Below, piece by piece: positions 1-9,130 of a stretch of 64,000 nucleotides of DNA. Every line of letters starts with the position of its first letter. Position 1 is the stretch's first letter. The translations under genes and the position numbers were made by a program. The stretch covers positions 259,246,867 to 259,310,866 of the forward strand of contig CM057342.1 of NCBI GenBank assembly GCA_030015575.1. Direction: 5' to 3'. This stretch comes from Agapanthus africanus. Lineage: Eukaryota > Streptophyta > Magnoliopsida > Asparagales > Amaryllidaceae. Under the pieces are notes generated by a model. That model searched no databases. It was given only the letters and a program-made list of their open reading frames with translations, and was not told where the DNA came from.

Positions 1-1304
1 GGGGGTCTGACTTTTACCAACCCCTAGGCCCGCCATGCGATGCTCATAGACGAACGGACCGGACTGTACGGATATTGTCACTGACAGGCTCAGTAGGGTG
101 TCAGGCTGAGTTCGCTCACAGACGTCCCTTTTGGTCAACAGCTGGTAGCCCGTCACGTATGGCTAATACCTCTGACGTGCTAGTAGTTAAATCCACAGCC
201 ATAGTATTGACGAGTCTTTAGAGTCCCCCACATTCAGTTGCTCAAGTTTTTGGGCGAAACGCTGTAGAGGCCGTATGGAGATATGGCAGGGTTCGATCAG
301 ATACGTGCGGTATTGCACGGATCATGATCAGACGGTAAATACTAGCGGGCTTTGGTTTAAGCCGGATACTAGTATTGCACAGTGTAGATTTTGTCTCATT
401 GCATTTGTATTCGGTCGGAATACAAATGCGGGTGTGTATACACAGTAGCGGGGTTTTCCTGTAATTTATTACGGGATCAATTTTTGGAGTTGCCAGTTTG
501 TTTTCCGTTTCGGCCATTTTCCTTTGTATCTTTCATTGGCCGAAGATTGGTGGAGGAGGGTTTATTTGCAAGCATGCAAATTTGTTTTGTGAGGGTGGTC
601 TTTGCATTTTGTTGTGTCATGATCACTTGACTTTTTGCTTCATGATAGTTTTCATGATGGCTTGACCTTTGTTGGATATGATTAAGTGTTGGAGTGTTGG
701 ATTATAGTTGTGATCATTTCACTTCATGATTATCATTATTCTCTTGCATTATTTTCCATCACTTGGCTCACTCCTCTCTCTCTCCCATTCCCTCATGCCA
801 TGGCCGGCCTTGTAGAGAGGGGGCTGTCCAGATTTTTGGTGGGGATTTTTGGGCTCTCTCATGCTTGCAAAAATCCCCAAGTTCATCACAAACTTCCACT
901 ACTTCATTACCTCCACCATATGGCAACATCCACTACCCCAAATGAGACACAACTCACTACACTATTCTACTGCAAACCTTGGGCACGTCGACTCGCCAAC
1001 TTCGTGCCCGAGTTGCCTCGGACAAGAGGTGGGAGCTCGTAAAAGAAGCCGGCGATGTGGTGCCCTTCCGGCGACGTGATGAAGACCGGAGATTCCGCGG
1101 GAGATCGGGACGACGACGAGAAGACCGGAGGACACGGATCACTCGGTATATCTCTCTACCCGTTCTTATGTTAGCTAGAACTAGTTTAATGGCACGATCC
1201 GGGTTTATAGTGCGCGGTGGTGCCGGTTTGAAAAGTTTAAAGTAAATCATCGCTTCCGCATTCCGGCGTCGGATTGACGGCCGGGGCGCCGCCGTGCACT
1301 TAAA
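1..1304. mobile_element. Probable LTR-retrotransposon fragment cut by the window edge
   Basis: No host gene is recognisable here. The stretch has an AT-rich middle and a GC-rich, purine-rich segment near 1040-1140, followed by a short linker into the Tat LTR. The composition resembles long LTRs of plant Ty3 elements, but no second copy is in the window, so family and ends cannot be fixed. The ORFs seen are short, overlap on both strands and match nothing I know. The boundary at 1304 is only the point where similarity to the right-hand Tat LTR begins. Confidence 0.35.
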
Positions 1305-1314
1305 CGCAGGGCGC

Positions 1315-1597
1315 CACGTGTCAAAATCAGACACGCCAGCGCAGAGAGCGCAGTGCCTAAGACAGCGCGCCCAATTAGAGCAAAGCTCCACTAAAAAACA
1401 AAAGGAAGCAACGCTTCAGTTGCGCAGGCACTGCGCTGCGCGACACGTGTCAGCGCAGTTGCGCTGCGCTTTGCGCTGCGCGACACGTGTCAGCGCAGTG
1501 GCGCTAGCGCAGTGGCGCTGCGCTTTGCGCTGCGCGACACGTGGCAGCGCAGATGCGCTAGCGCAGTTGCGCTGTGCTGTGCGCTGTTTGACACGTG
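1315..1597 (+). promoter_or_regulatory. Cluster of five CACGTG boxes in the LTR
   Basis: CACGTG occurs at 1315-1320, 1444-1449, 1484-1489, 1538-1543 and 1592-1597, most within the palindrome GACACGTGTC and spaced by repeats of GCGCAG and GCGCTGCGC. The cluster ends about 190 bp upstream of the LTR TATA box. CACGTG is the core of plant G-box and ABRE elements bound by bZIP and bHLH factors, so a stress- or light-responsive LTR promoter is plausible. Function is inferred from motif and position only. Confidence 0.5.
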
Positions 1598-1782
1598 TCA
1601 CGCGCTGGGGCATTTGCGCCAAACAGAATTAAAATTTTAAAAAAATCTTTCTGTTCTTATTAAAACAAGAAGATTTTCTTCTGTGAACAGAAGCCCTTGG
1701 ATCAAAGATCCAACGGTGGGGAAAATTCCCCAAATCACTCAGAGAAAGATCTTGTTAACAAATTCAACAAACTGATGGGCAC

Positions 1783-1790
1783 TATATAAA
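1783..1790 (+). promoter_or_regulatory. TATA box of the left LTR
   Basis: TATATAAA follows a GC-rich upstream block and precedes an A-rich leader. The same sequence is in the right LTR at 12752-12759. It is the best candidate for the RNA polymerase II start of the element. Confidence 0.6.
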
Positions 1791-1870
1791 GACCCCTAGA
1801 CCTCAAATCAAAGGCATGAACATTATCATTGAGAACTCTGAAGAATTGGAGAGAATTCCTCAAGAACAAA

Positions 1871-2600
1871 AAAGGTAAAAACCTTTAGAAAAAATAGAAA
1901 ATTCTCTTAAAAACAGATTATTAATCTGAGAAGAAGATCAATGATAAAAAGAAAAATAAGTAATAATAGTGCTTTGCACTTTTTATGAACCATGGGTTCT
2001 CTGAAATAAGGGAAACAAGAAAAACTTGTTCTCTTTGATCTAAATTAGATCAAGAAAACAAACAGTGCTTTGCACTTTTTCATGAACCATTGGTTCTGGA
2101 ATCTAAAAGATTCTCAAGATAATAGTGCTCTGCACTTGCAAATCTGCACTGTTGCGCTCTTGGGTTGGCGCAAGCCACCAGAGAGCGCCACGTGTAAGCA
2201 TCTGAACTATTTGCGCTATGCGCTTTTGAAATAGAGCCTTGCTCTTTGAAACTGGCGCAACTCACCACAACGCGCCACGTGTCAACAACACAAGCGCAGC
2301 GCACTGGCGCAGCGTACTGCGCTTGCATGACACGTGTCATCATCATAAGCGCTTGCGTTCAGTGATTGGCGCAAAGCGCCTGACAAATACAATGCATTTC
2401 TTTTGCTAAAGGGTCATGCCCAAATCAAAAAGGCCTAGTAGGCCTAATTAAATTGCAAAGCAATAAATGAGCAAAGCCCAAAACAAATTGATGCTCTGCA
2501 TCATTTATAAACGGGCAGAGCCCAAGGAAAATGCAAATCAGTGCTCTGCATCCTTTATGGGCAAAGCCCAAACAAAAATAAAAAGTAATGCAACGCATTA
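1871..2600 (+). repeat. Dense array of short perfect hairpins in the LTR
   Basis: Perfect inverted repeats follow one another, many with a 3-base loop. Examples: AAAGGT/ACCTTT 1871-1886; CAGATTATTAATCTG 1914-1928; AGTGCTTTGCACT 1968-1980 and 2064-2076; GAACCATGGGTTC 1987-1999; AACAAG/CTTGTT 2014-2030; TTGATCTAAATTAGATCAA 2035-2053; GAACCATTGGTTC 2084-2096; GAATCT/AGATTC 2099-2113; AGTGCTCTGCACT 2124-2136; AGAGCCTTGCTCT 2233-2245; GGCGCAAAGCGCC 2368-2380; AGGCCTAGTAGGCCT 2431-2445; ATTGCAAAGCAAT 2452-2464; GATGCTCTGCATC 2490-2502; TGGGCAAAGCCCA 2558-2570; TAATGCAACGCATTA 2586-2600. The stems have different sequences. The array lies downstream of the TATA box, so it would be in the transcript. 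Its role is unknown. Confidence 0.85.
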
Positions 2601-2828
2601 TTTAAATGTGGGCAGGCCTAGTAGGCCGAAGATAAATAAAGGCGTTGAATATTTTTCAACTGGACTTAGCCCAATCATGGCCGTAAGTCCTCAAACTAAA
2701 TTGACCGAGCACAGCCGCTCTCCTAAATCAATTTACAACCGGTTCAAGGGTACATCTCTGAACTCCTTTGACACCTATCGTTGTAATCCTTCAACGACGT
2801 CAGAGAGGTGACGGGTCCCGACGACCAC

Positions 2829-3025
2829 ACATCAATACGGACTGCGGGGTTCTTAAACTTGTGGACCGAAACGTCCTTAAACTAATGATGGACCGAAACG
2901 TCCTTAAACTAATATTGGACCGAGACGTCCTTAAACTAATGATGGACCACCACGTCCCTAAACTGGCGATGGACCACCACGTCTTTAAACTGGAACATGG
3001 ACCACCACGTCCCTAAACTGGAACA
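2829..3025 (+). repeat. Short tandem repeat block, unit about 27 bp, in the LTR
   Basis: Six to seven degenerate units share a GGACCGAAACGTCC or GGACCACCACGTCC core followed by TTAAACT. Each core is itself a small hairpin (GGAC/GTCC). Related units reappear outside the LTR at 7677-7850, and the right LTR has a matching block near 13816-13970 with fewer units. Confidence 0.75.
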
Positions 3026-3772
3026 GTAGAGCCTCCGAACGCTCTTCTGTCGGATCTAAACGATCCCGCTTAAGTAGATCTTACCCCCAAACAAGGCTAA
3101 CGTATCCTTAAGCATTTCAACAGACTCCATATTCCTTAATCAACTTCAGTTCAAGGGTACATCTCTGAGCTCCTCTGACACCTATCGTTGTAATCCTTCA
3201 ACGACGTCAGAGACGTGACGAGTCCCGACGGCCATATATTAAATGGATCACCACGTTAAGTTGATCTTAGTCTCAAATGAGACTAACGTATCCTTAACGA
3301 ACGTTTAAGTTGATCTTAGCCTCAATACGGCTAACGTATCCTTAAACTAAAAACACCAAACCCAAGTCTAAGTAAATACGGATTTGGACTAATCCACGTC
3401 CTACAGACGACGGCATTACTCAGTCTCCGTATACAATCCACGGGCAACCACAAACAAAACAAACACACACGACACGAAGTGAAATTCTGGAGAAGGAGAA
3501 AGTGGCTATCGCGATGCGGTAGCGTAATTAACTGCAGGGGCTTACGCCTGCAGAAAAGAGCGTCCCCACAATCAAAAACCCCTCTAGCGAGGGGGAATCT
3601 GACGAAGTCTGCTACATCGGCCGCATCCGTCTAAACCTCCGATACACGGTGCCATAAATCAACTTGGTATCTTCGGAGAGGTGGACGGATAAAACCATAT
3701 AGCATCTGCCCCGAATCTCAGGCAAGACGTCCTCACGCCCGTCTCAGCCGCCATTCGGAGGGGAACAGATTC

Positions 3773-3791
3773 TGGCACGCCCGGTGGGACC
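3773..3791 (+). other. Primer-binding-site-like sequence of the Tat element
   Basis: The sequence TGGCACGCCCGGTGGGACC starts 6 bp after the LTR end. Position and the leading TGG fit a site complementary to a tRNA 3' end ending in CCA. I cannot assign the tRNA without a search. Confidence 0.6.
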
Positions 3792-3818
3792 TTTTCCTCT
3801 TTCCACTCCACACTTCGT

Positions 3819-6641
3819 GTGTCTTCTTCGCGAACGAGTCGCGGTTTGTTAATGGTTACCTTTGGATTTCAAGTTACTAAGATTTGGTCTTTTGCCTGGC
3901 GCAAAAATCAAGCATCAATGGCCTTTAACTGCACCAACTGCTCGAAGTGCCACTGCAACGGACGCTCCACCTCACCTAAAGGTGTAGCATATGGGCCCCA
4001 AGAGGCTTCCTTCCTCGCCCTGCCGGTAGAACAGGTGACCCAGGCCACCACCGGCCTGTTTTTCGGGACCATGATCCCACCCGCAAGCTTCTCTACGCCA
4101 ATGCCTGCACCAGAAGCGAACAAGGAGTCGGTCTTCGACCGGCTCACTGCTACGACGGCCCCTGTCAACGGGTCGTCCACTACCAAATCAACAGCCTCCG
4201 TCTTCGCCAGGCTGGATCGGAACTATGAGGGGCCCGCTAGGAAGCCCATGAACTCTAAGGTGGTTGTTCCAAAGAAGGCAATAACCGCTGCTCCAGAAGT
4301 CGTTAAGGCGGCTTCCCCTGTCAAACAGTCAGTCTTTTCAAGACTGACTATTCCTGCCCCTGCACGAGGATCTGTCTTCGACAGGTTGAATATCACCCCT
4401 CAAAGGACAACCTCAGTCTTTAAGAGGTTAACACCAGCGGCTCCTCATTCAGACAGGGGGCAAAAAGAAGCTGTCTCTATCTCCGAGCCAGTCCCAACGG
4501 CTCGTCATGCTCGACGTCGCCACTGGCGCCGAGTGAGGAAGGCTGGGGGCAACTCCCCGTCTGGGATAACTCTGTCAGCTCCAACGGTGGGGATCGATGC
4601 TGCTGTTCCAACCGGGAACAGTTTTGAATTGCTGAACACGGTGCGCAGAAACTCTCCTGTTGCGGTGCTGAAGCGAACTCCCTCACCTGTGGAGAACACT
4701 CCAGAGAAGAAGCTAGAGCAACCCCCTCACCGGCTGTTCTCTAAAATTTACAAAGTCTGGCGACAGGTCCAAGAGTCGGTGATTGATGAAAACTATCTCC
4801 GCCGACAGAAAAAGACGAAGGTTCGGCAGGAGGAAGACTACACTGTCAGGTCGAAAGAAGCAACGGTTACTCGGGTGTCCACTACAACGACACCCTCAAC
4901 GTCAATCACTCAAAAGAAAAGGAGGCCGCAAAAAGCCCCTGTGAATAAGGTGAAACGTAAAAGCGATGGGCACAAACGCCCCAAGTCTGGGGGCATGGTG
5001 ATGCACACTGTTTATATGGCTTCTGGAAATGAGGAAAGCCGTGTTTCGACAGATCACCGACCACTCACCCGATCCGTGACCAAAACTCAGGAGCAGCAGC
5101 AGAAGCTTCAAGAGATGATGACTGCAATGGCCGCACTTACCGAGCCAAAAGAAAGCTCAGAGGCATCATCGGAGCAGCGTCATGAACAAGAAACTGACGC
5201 TGATTACCTACGCAGAGTCCTCGAAAAGAAGGACAAAGAAGCCGCAGAGCAAGCGGCTAATATAAAACAAATGGCGCTTCTCTTCCAAGATATGGTAGGG
5301 ATGATGATTCAACAAAACCCTCCTGCTGAAGATCCTCCGGTCGTCCTTGAAGACGATAGGGGAGAAACGTCAAATCCTCCACTGGCTTTGTCAACAGCCA
5401 AGGAGGAGGCAATCTCCAAAGCTGACCTGGACGAGTATATAGCCCAGCAGATACGGGTTCATCATGCGACTGAGGCAGCCGATCAGATCGTCAAAACAGG
5501 ACGACCATATCCGGGCTGGTATGATCAGATACAGTACCCGCCGAGCTATACAATACCTAAGTTCCACATATATAAAGGGACAGGGAATCCGCATCAGCAT
5601 GTCGCTCAATTCAGGGCCTTATGCGGCAATACTGGAGGTGATGACAAATTGATGCTTCGCCAATTCGTCGGCAGCTTGTCAGAAACAGCGTTCGAATGGT
5701 ATTCCGAACTCCCGAACGATTCTGTCAAGACGTTCGCTGAAATGGAGTTGCTATTCACTCAGCGATTCGCGAGCGCCAGTGAACGGGCCCCGATAACAGC
5801 ATTGATTAATGCCAGGGTAAGGCCGGGCGAGACGTGGGTCCAGTACGCTATACGCTGGCGAAACTTGTGGTCGAAATGCGAACAACGCATTGAAGAAGCG
5901 CCCGCGGTGGGCAAGTTCGTGGGTACCCTAGACCCTCATGCCACTATCTCACAGTTCATGATGTACTTTAAGCCGACCACATTCCAGGCTTTGATCGACA
6001 AGCTGGCCCAAATGGATCAAATGGGTCACAGACCTTCTCCCCCAAAGCCAGAACCGCGGAACGACAAGGGTAAAGGGAAGGCAACCTTCGTTGCGAATGC
6101 TCAGCAGCAACCCAGCACCCCAAAGCTAGCGGATCAATTGGGAGAGAGACGGCGGTTCTATATTGAGAAAATGAGGCGCCCCTACTCATTCCCGCGGGAT
6201 AAGATGAAGAGGCTGTTCGAGCTGGCTGTGCGCAACGGGCTTATCAACCTGCCGAATGCAAGGCAACCGCCACAACCCAACGAGGCGAATAACCCCAATT
6301 ATTGCCCTTATCATCAAACGGCAAGCCATCTGGTTGAGGATTGCTTCGTCTTCAAGGGGTGGATTGAAGATCAATACCTACAAGGAAAGTTTGCCCTATC
6401 TGAAAAGTGGAAGGTAAATCCACCACAGCCGCACACTCCAAAGAAGACGGACATGATGAGGGCAGCTTGTTCTTTTGTCAAGGACAAAAACGATGGAGAA
6501 AACTCATCAGACGAATTCGAAGACTACATAGCGACTTGTCATGTGATCTCTCATTCACGGGCGGATGTGAAGAGGCTCATTGTGCCGAGAAACCAAGGGC
6601 GAACCCTGATCCGGAAATTCTACGGCCGTCAGACGAGTTGA
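3819..6641 (+). CDS. Capsid-type (gag) ORF of the Tat element, part 1
   Basis: This 940-residue ORF is part of the fossil element, not a host gene. Five SVFxRL motifs lie in its N-terminal third (about nt 4126-4431). A charged, Glu/Lys-rich linker follows. A retrotransposon gag core (about residues 580-720, around nt 5560-5990) contains the family's aromatic and acidic pattern (FEWYSELP, RFASASERAP). A Cys/His cluster beginning YCPYHQ (about nt 6298-6345) resembles the zinc-knuckle variant of Tat-type gag. In living relatives this protein packages the element RNA. No protease or polymerase follows. Confidence 0.75.
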   Translation: MSSSRTSRGLLMVTFGFQVTKIWSFAWRKNQASMAFNCTNCSKCHCNGRSTSPKGVAYGPQEASFLALPVEQVTQATTGLFFGTMIPPASFSTPMPAPEANKESVFDRLTATTAPVNGSSTTKSTASVFARLDRNYEGPARKPMNSKVVVPKKAITAAPEVVKAASPVKQSVFSRLTIPAPARGSVFDRLNITPQRTTSVFKRLTPAAPHSDRGQKEAVSISEPVPTARHARRRHWRRVRKAGGNSPSGITLSAPTVGIDAAVPTGNSFELLNTVRRNSPVAVLKRTPSPVENTPEKKLEQPPHRLFSKIYKVWRQVQESVIDENYLRRQKKTKVRQEEDYTVRSKEATVTRVSTTTTPSTSITQKKRRPQKAPVNKVKRKSDGHKRPKSGGMVMHTVYMASGNEESRVSTDHRPLTRSVTKTQEQQQKLQEMMTAMAALTEPKESSEASSEQRHEQETDADYLRRVLEKKDKEAAEQAANIKQMALLFQDMVGMMIQQNPPAEDPPVVLEDDRGETSNPPLALSTAKEEAISKADLDEYIAQQIRVHHATEAADQIVKTGRPYPGWYDQIQYPPSYTIPKFHIYKGTGNPHQHVAQFRALCGNTGGDDKLMLRQFVGSLSETAFEWYSELPNDSVKTFAEMELLFTQRFASASERAPITALINARVRPGETWVQYAIRWRNLWSKCEQRIEEAPAVGKFVGTLDPHATISQFMMYFKPTTFQALIDKLAQMDQMGHRPSPPKPEPRNDKGKGKATFVANAQQQPSTPKLADQLGERRRFYIEKMRRPYSFPRDKMKRLFELAVRNGLINLPNARQPPQPNEANNPNYCPYHQTASHLVEDCFVFKGWIEDQYLQGKFALSEKWKVNPPQPHTPKKTDMMRAACSFVKDKNDGENSSDEFEDYIATCHVISHSRADVKRLIVPRNQGRTLIRKFYGRQTS

Positions 6642-7669
6642 TCGATATCTTCCTAAATGAAATTCGTCTGAAAGCAAAAGCCAATCAAGAGCGTGAGATG
6701 GCCATACTGGAAAGAGCCAAGACACTCCCATCAAATCAAAAGCCATCCACTGCAGATAAAAACAAATTCAAGACGAGAAAAAGGTTCGCCAAAGCCCTAT
6801 CAGCGGGAATGAAGCTACCACCCTCTGAAGAAAATACTTTCGGTGGAGTAAAGATGCATCCTAACTTCTGCTTATATCATCAGAAGATCATACATCCTAC
6901 TGAAGACTGCGAATCCTTTAACTGTTGGTGGCAAGGGTATGTCGCCCAAAAGCAACATTTCGACAGGACAAAGTGTGAAGCTCGTAGACGTCGAAAAAAT
7001 GCGATAGATGAGCGCAAAAGAGCCGTCGCCGACTGTCATATAGCCGACTCCAAGGGATCGCAAATTATCACCTTTGGAAGTGACTCTGAGGAAGAAGCTG
7101 CCCTCAACCTTCTCCTCAAGGAATCTATTTCGAAAATGAAAGAATTGAGGAGTTGCAAGAACGTTCAGCCGTGCAATCGCACGCTACTCGAAAAAAATCT
7201 CGGCCCTGTAAACAAAGGGTCGAGCACAAAAGATAAAGGAAAGGAAAAAACCGCCCTCGAGGCCGACAGTCAACAGCAATCGAGTGGCCCTAGACCATTT
7301 GTTCGCCAAAACAATCTACGACCACGCCCATCCCTCGAAGAGAGGTTGAAACGTCCTTACTCATTTCCCCAGGGTGAAACAAGGAGGCTGTTCGAAGTGG
7401 CAGTGCATAACAGGCTTATCACTCTAACGGAACCGAAACACCAGCTGCAACTGAATGACGTCAACGATCCTAATTACTGCCCTTACCACCAAGTATTGGG
7501 TCATCTGATCGAAAACTGCTACACCTTCAAAAACTGGGTTGAAGACCAACACCAGCAGGGAAACTTCGCGCTGTTTGAAGACTGTAAGGTGAGCCCACCA
7601 CAGCCTCATGCTTCTAAAAAGGTGGATACGCTGGGGGCATCATGCTCATTCATAGAGAAAGACCCTTAG
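6407..7669 (+). CDS. Capsid-type ORF of the Tat element, part 2, with repeated Cys/His modules
   Basis: This ORF carries two further Cys/His clusters, one beginning FCLYHQ (about nt 6858-6912) and one beginning YCPYHQ (about nt 7474-7525). The last module (about 7350-7665) repeats, with changes, the one at about 6176-6480: both open with RPYSFP, continue with a RLFE(L/V)AV stretch, then the Cys/His cluster, then a PPQPH segment. The region therefore looks enlarged by tandem duplication. It belongs to a broken element and no cellular role is implied. Confidence 0.65.
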   Translation: MEGKSTTAAHSKEDGHDEGSLFFCQGQKRWRKLIRRIRRLHSDLSCDLSFTGGCEEAHCAEKPRANPDPEILRPSDELIDIFLNEIRLKAKANQEREMAILERAKTLPSNQKPSTADKNKFKTRKRFAKALSAGMKLPPSEENTFGGVKMHPNFCLYHQKIIHPTEDCESFNCWWQGYVAQKQHFDRTKCEARRRRKNAIDERKRAVADCHIADSKGSQIITFGSDSEEEAALNLLLKESISKMKELRSCKNVQPCNRTLLEKNLGPVNKGSSTKDKGKEKTALEADSQQQSSGPRPFVRQNNLRPRPSLEERLKRPYSFPQGETRRLFEVAVHNRLITLTEPKHQLQLNDVNDPNYCPYHQVLGHLIENCYTFKNWVEDQHQQGNFALFEDCKVSPPQPHASKKVDTLGASCSFIEKDP

Positions 7670-7676
7670 ACCGAAA

Positions 7677-7850
7677 AGTCAATAAACTAACGGCGGACCG
7701 CAACGTCCTTAAACTAACGGCGGACCGCAACGTCCTTAAACTAACGGCGGACCGCAACGTCCTTAAACTAATTACGGACCGCAATGTCCTTAAACTAACG
7801 GCGGACTGCAATGTCCTAAAACTAGCTGACGACCAACGTCTCTAAACTAC
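7677..7850 (+). repeat. Tandem repeat, 27-bp unit, at the start of the 3' untranslated region
   Basis: About six units carry the core GGACCGCAACGTCC followed by TTAAACTAACGG. The cores are small hairpins. The units clearly relate to the LTR block at 2829-3025, so one unit type occurs in two places of the same element. The open frame through it is a by-product of the 27-bp period. Confidence 0.85.
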
Positions 7851-7892
7851 TACAGCAACATCCTCAGGCTGAAAAAAAAAGAAAAAGAAAAA

Positions 7893-8160
7893 GGTATGTC
7901 CATAAGCGAATTGGGCACGGATGAAAACCCGAAAGGGCTCCGTGAGTAAAAACAGCAGGGCTACCGGCGAGTGTTCGTGAAAACCCGAAAGGGCGCGACC
8001 TCGTAAAAAGGAAAAGAAGAAGAAAATAAAAAGAATAAAAAAAACGGTATGTCCATAAGCAAAATGGGCACGGATAAAACCCGAAAGGGCTCCGTGAGTA
8101 AAAACAGCAGGACTACCGACGAGTGTTTGTGAAAACCCGAAAGGGCGCAACCTCGTTAAA
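7893..8160 (+). repeat. Tandem duplication, unit about 153 bp
   Basis: GGTATGTCCATAAGC starts at 7893 and again at 8046, and the two segments align through stretches carrying CCCGAAAGGG, a 3-bp stem closed by a GAAA loop. A CACGGA/TCCGTG stem surrounds one of these. It is part of the repeat-rich 3' region of the Tat element. Confidence 0.7.
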
Positions 8161-8164
8161 AGAC

Positions 8165-8690
8165 ACTTATAGGGTCCTCTCGACCTTGTAAGGAGAAACC
8201 ACCCGCGTGAGATCCTTACGACTCACAAGGGAGCAACACACTTAGGGATCCCCACGATTCTTAAGGAGAAAGTACACTTGCGAGATCCTCACGACTCGTA
8301 AGGAGAACTCTCTTATGAGACCCTCACGGCTCATAAGATTTGAAAGTCTTAAGTTACAGAGACCTAAACCTGTGCTTAAGCAACCCCCACAACTTCCGAT
8401 ATTGCTCTACAAGTGGCTTAATACTGGCCCTTGTATACAATCCACGGGCGCGAATAAACATTTCCCTAATCAAGTCCCATCCGAGACTGGGGATATGTTC
8501 GCATGACAAACAACCCTTATAAGTCCTCTCGACTTACAAGGAGAAAATCCTCCTGTAGGATCCTTACGACTTACAAAGGAACAAACCCTTAGGAATCCTC
8601 ACGATTCCTAAGGAGAAAATACACCTACAAGATCCTCACGACTTGTAGGGAGAAATACCTTTGTGAGACCCTTACGGCTCATGAAGTTAA
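8165..8690 (+). repeat. Array of hairpins with constant loop and covarying stems
   Basis: Hairpins about 20-25 bp long share the loop ATCCTCACGA or a close variant but have different stems. Clear cases: GTGAG/CTCAC 8207-8226; CGAG/CTCG 8281-8298; CTTATGAG/CTCATAAG 8312-8337; CTTAGGAA/TTCCTAAG 8588-8612; CTACAAG/CTTGTAG 8625-8648. Weaker ones lie at 8555-8576 and 8664-8681. Paired changes on both arms keep the stems complementary. The array lies in the 3' region of the Tat element between its capsid ORFs and the 236-bp array. Confidence 0.85.
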
Positions 8691-8859
8691 AAACCTTAGT
8701 CGACAGGACCCTAACCCTGTTCGCTAAGCCACCTTTGTTCGACATCGACGGAGGCAAATGATAATTCGCTCCTGGTAATATCCCAGTTGTAGCGGTGCTG
8801 ATGCCGAAATCGGTGTCTAATTGCAGGATCACGGTGAAAAGCTGGTAGGCCGCACATGC

Positions 8860-9130
8860 ATATGAAATAGCGGAAATGATAGGGCAACTTGCAATAAAAT
8901 CAGCAAGTAAGAATTTATGCATGAAATAGCCGAAATGATTGGGCAACTTGCAATAAAAATCAGCAAGTAAGAATGTATGCATGAAATAGCCGAAATGATG
9001 GGGCAACTCGCAATAAAAAGCAGCGAGTAAAAATAAAATGAATAGCCGAAATGATGGGGCACCGCGAAAAATAGCCGAAATGATAGGGCAATCGCGACCT
9101 TCGCGATATAAAAGCTGAAATGATAGAGCA
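8860..9130 (+). repeat. Tandem repeat of about 60 bp with covarying stems
   Basis: Units built on AATAGCCGAAATGATNGGGC repeat four to five times. The internal stem changes in step on both arms: ACTTGC/GCAAGT (8887-8908 and 8946-8968), ACTCGC/GCGAGT (9006-9028) and ATCGCG/CGCGAT (9091-9107). Confidence 0.8.

Larger units (their letters stand above)
1305..3767 (+). repeat. Left LTR of the Tat element
   Basis: The sequence matches 12274-14709 almost base for base and ends in GGGGAACA directly before a primer-binding-site-like sequence. From left to right it holds a GC-rich block with five CACGTG boxes (1315-1597), a TATA box, a dense run of short perfect hairpins (1871-2600), a block of about 27-bp repeats (2829-3025) and stem-loops with constant flanks (3060-3340). 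The exact left end is uncertain. Confidence 0.8.

Noticed and set aside
242-517. Reverse-strand 91-codon ORF near the left edge
   Set aside because: No recognisable features, overlaps a forward ORF, and lies in probable LTR sequence.
7642-7845. ORF with a repeated NVLKLTADR peptide
   Set aside because: It is the translation of the 27-bp tandem repeat.
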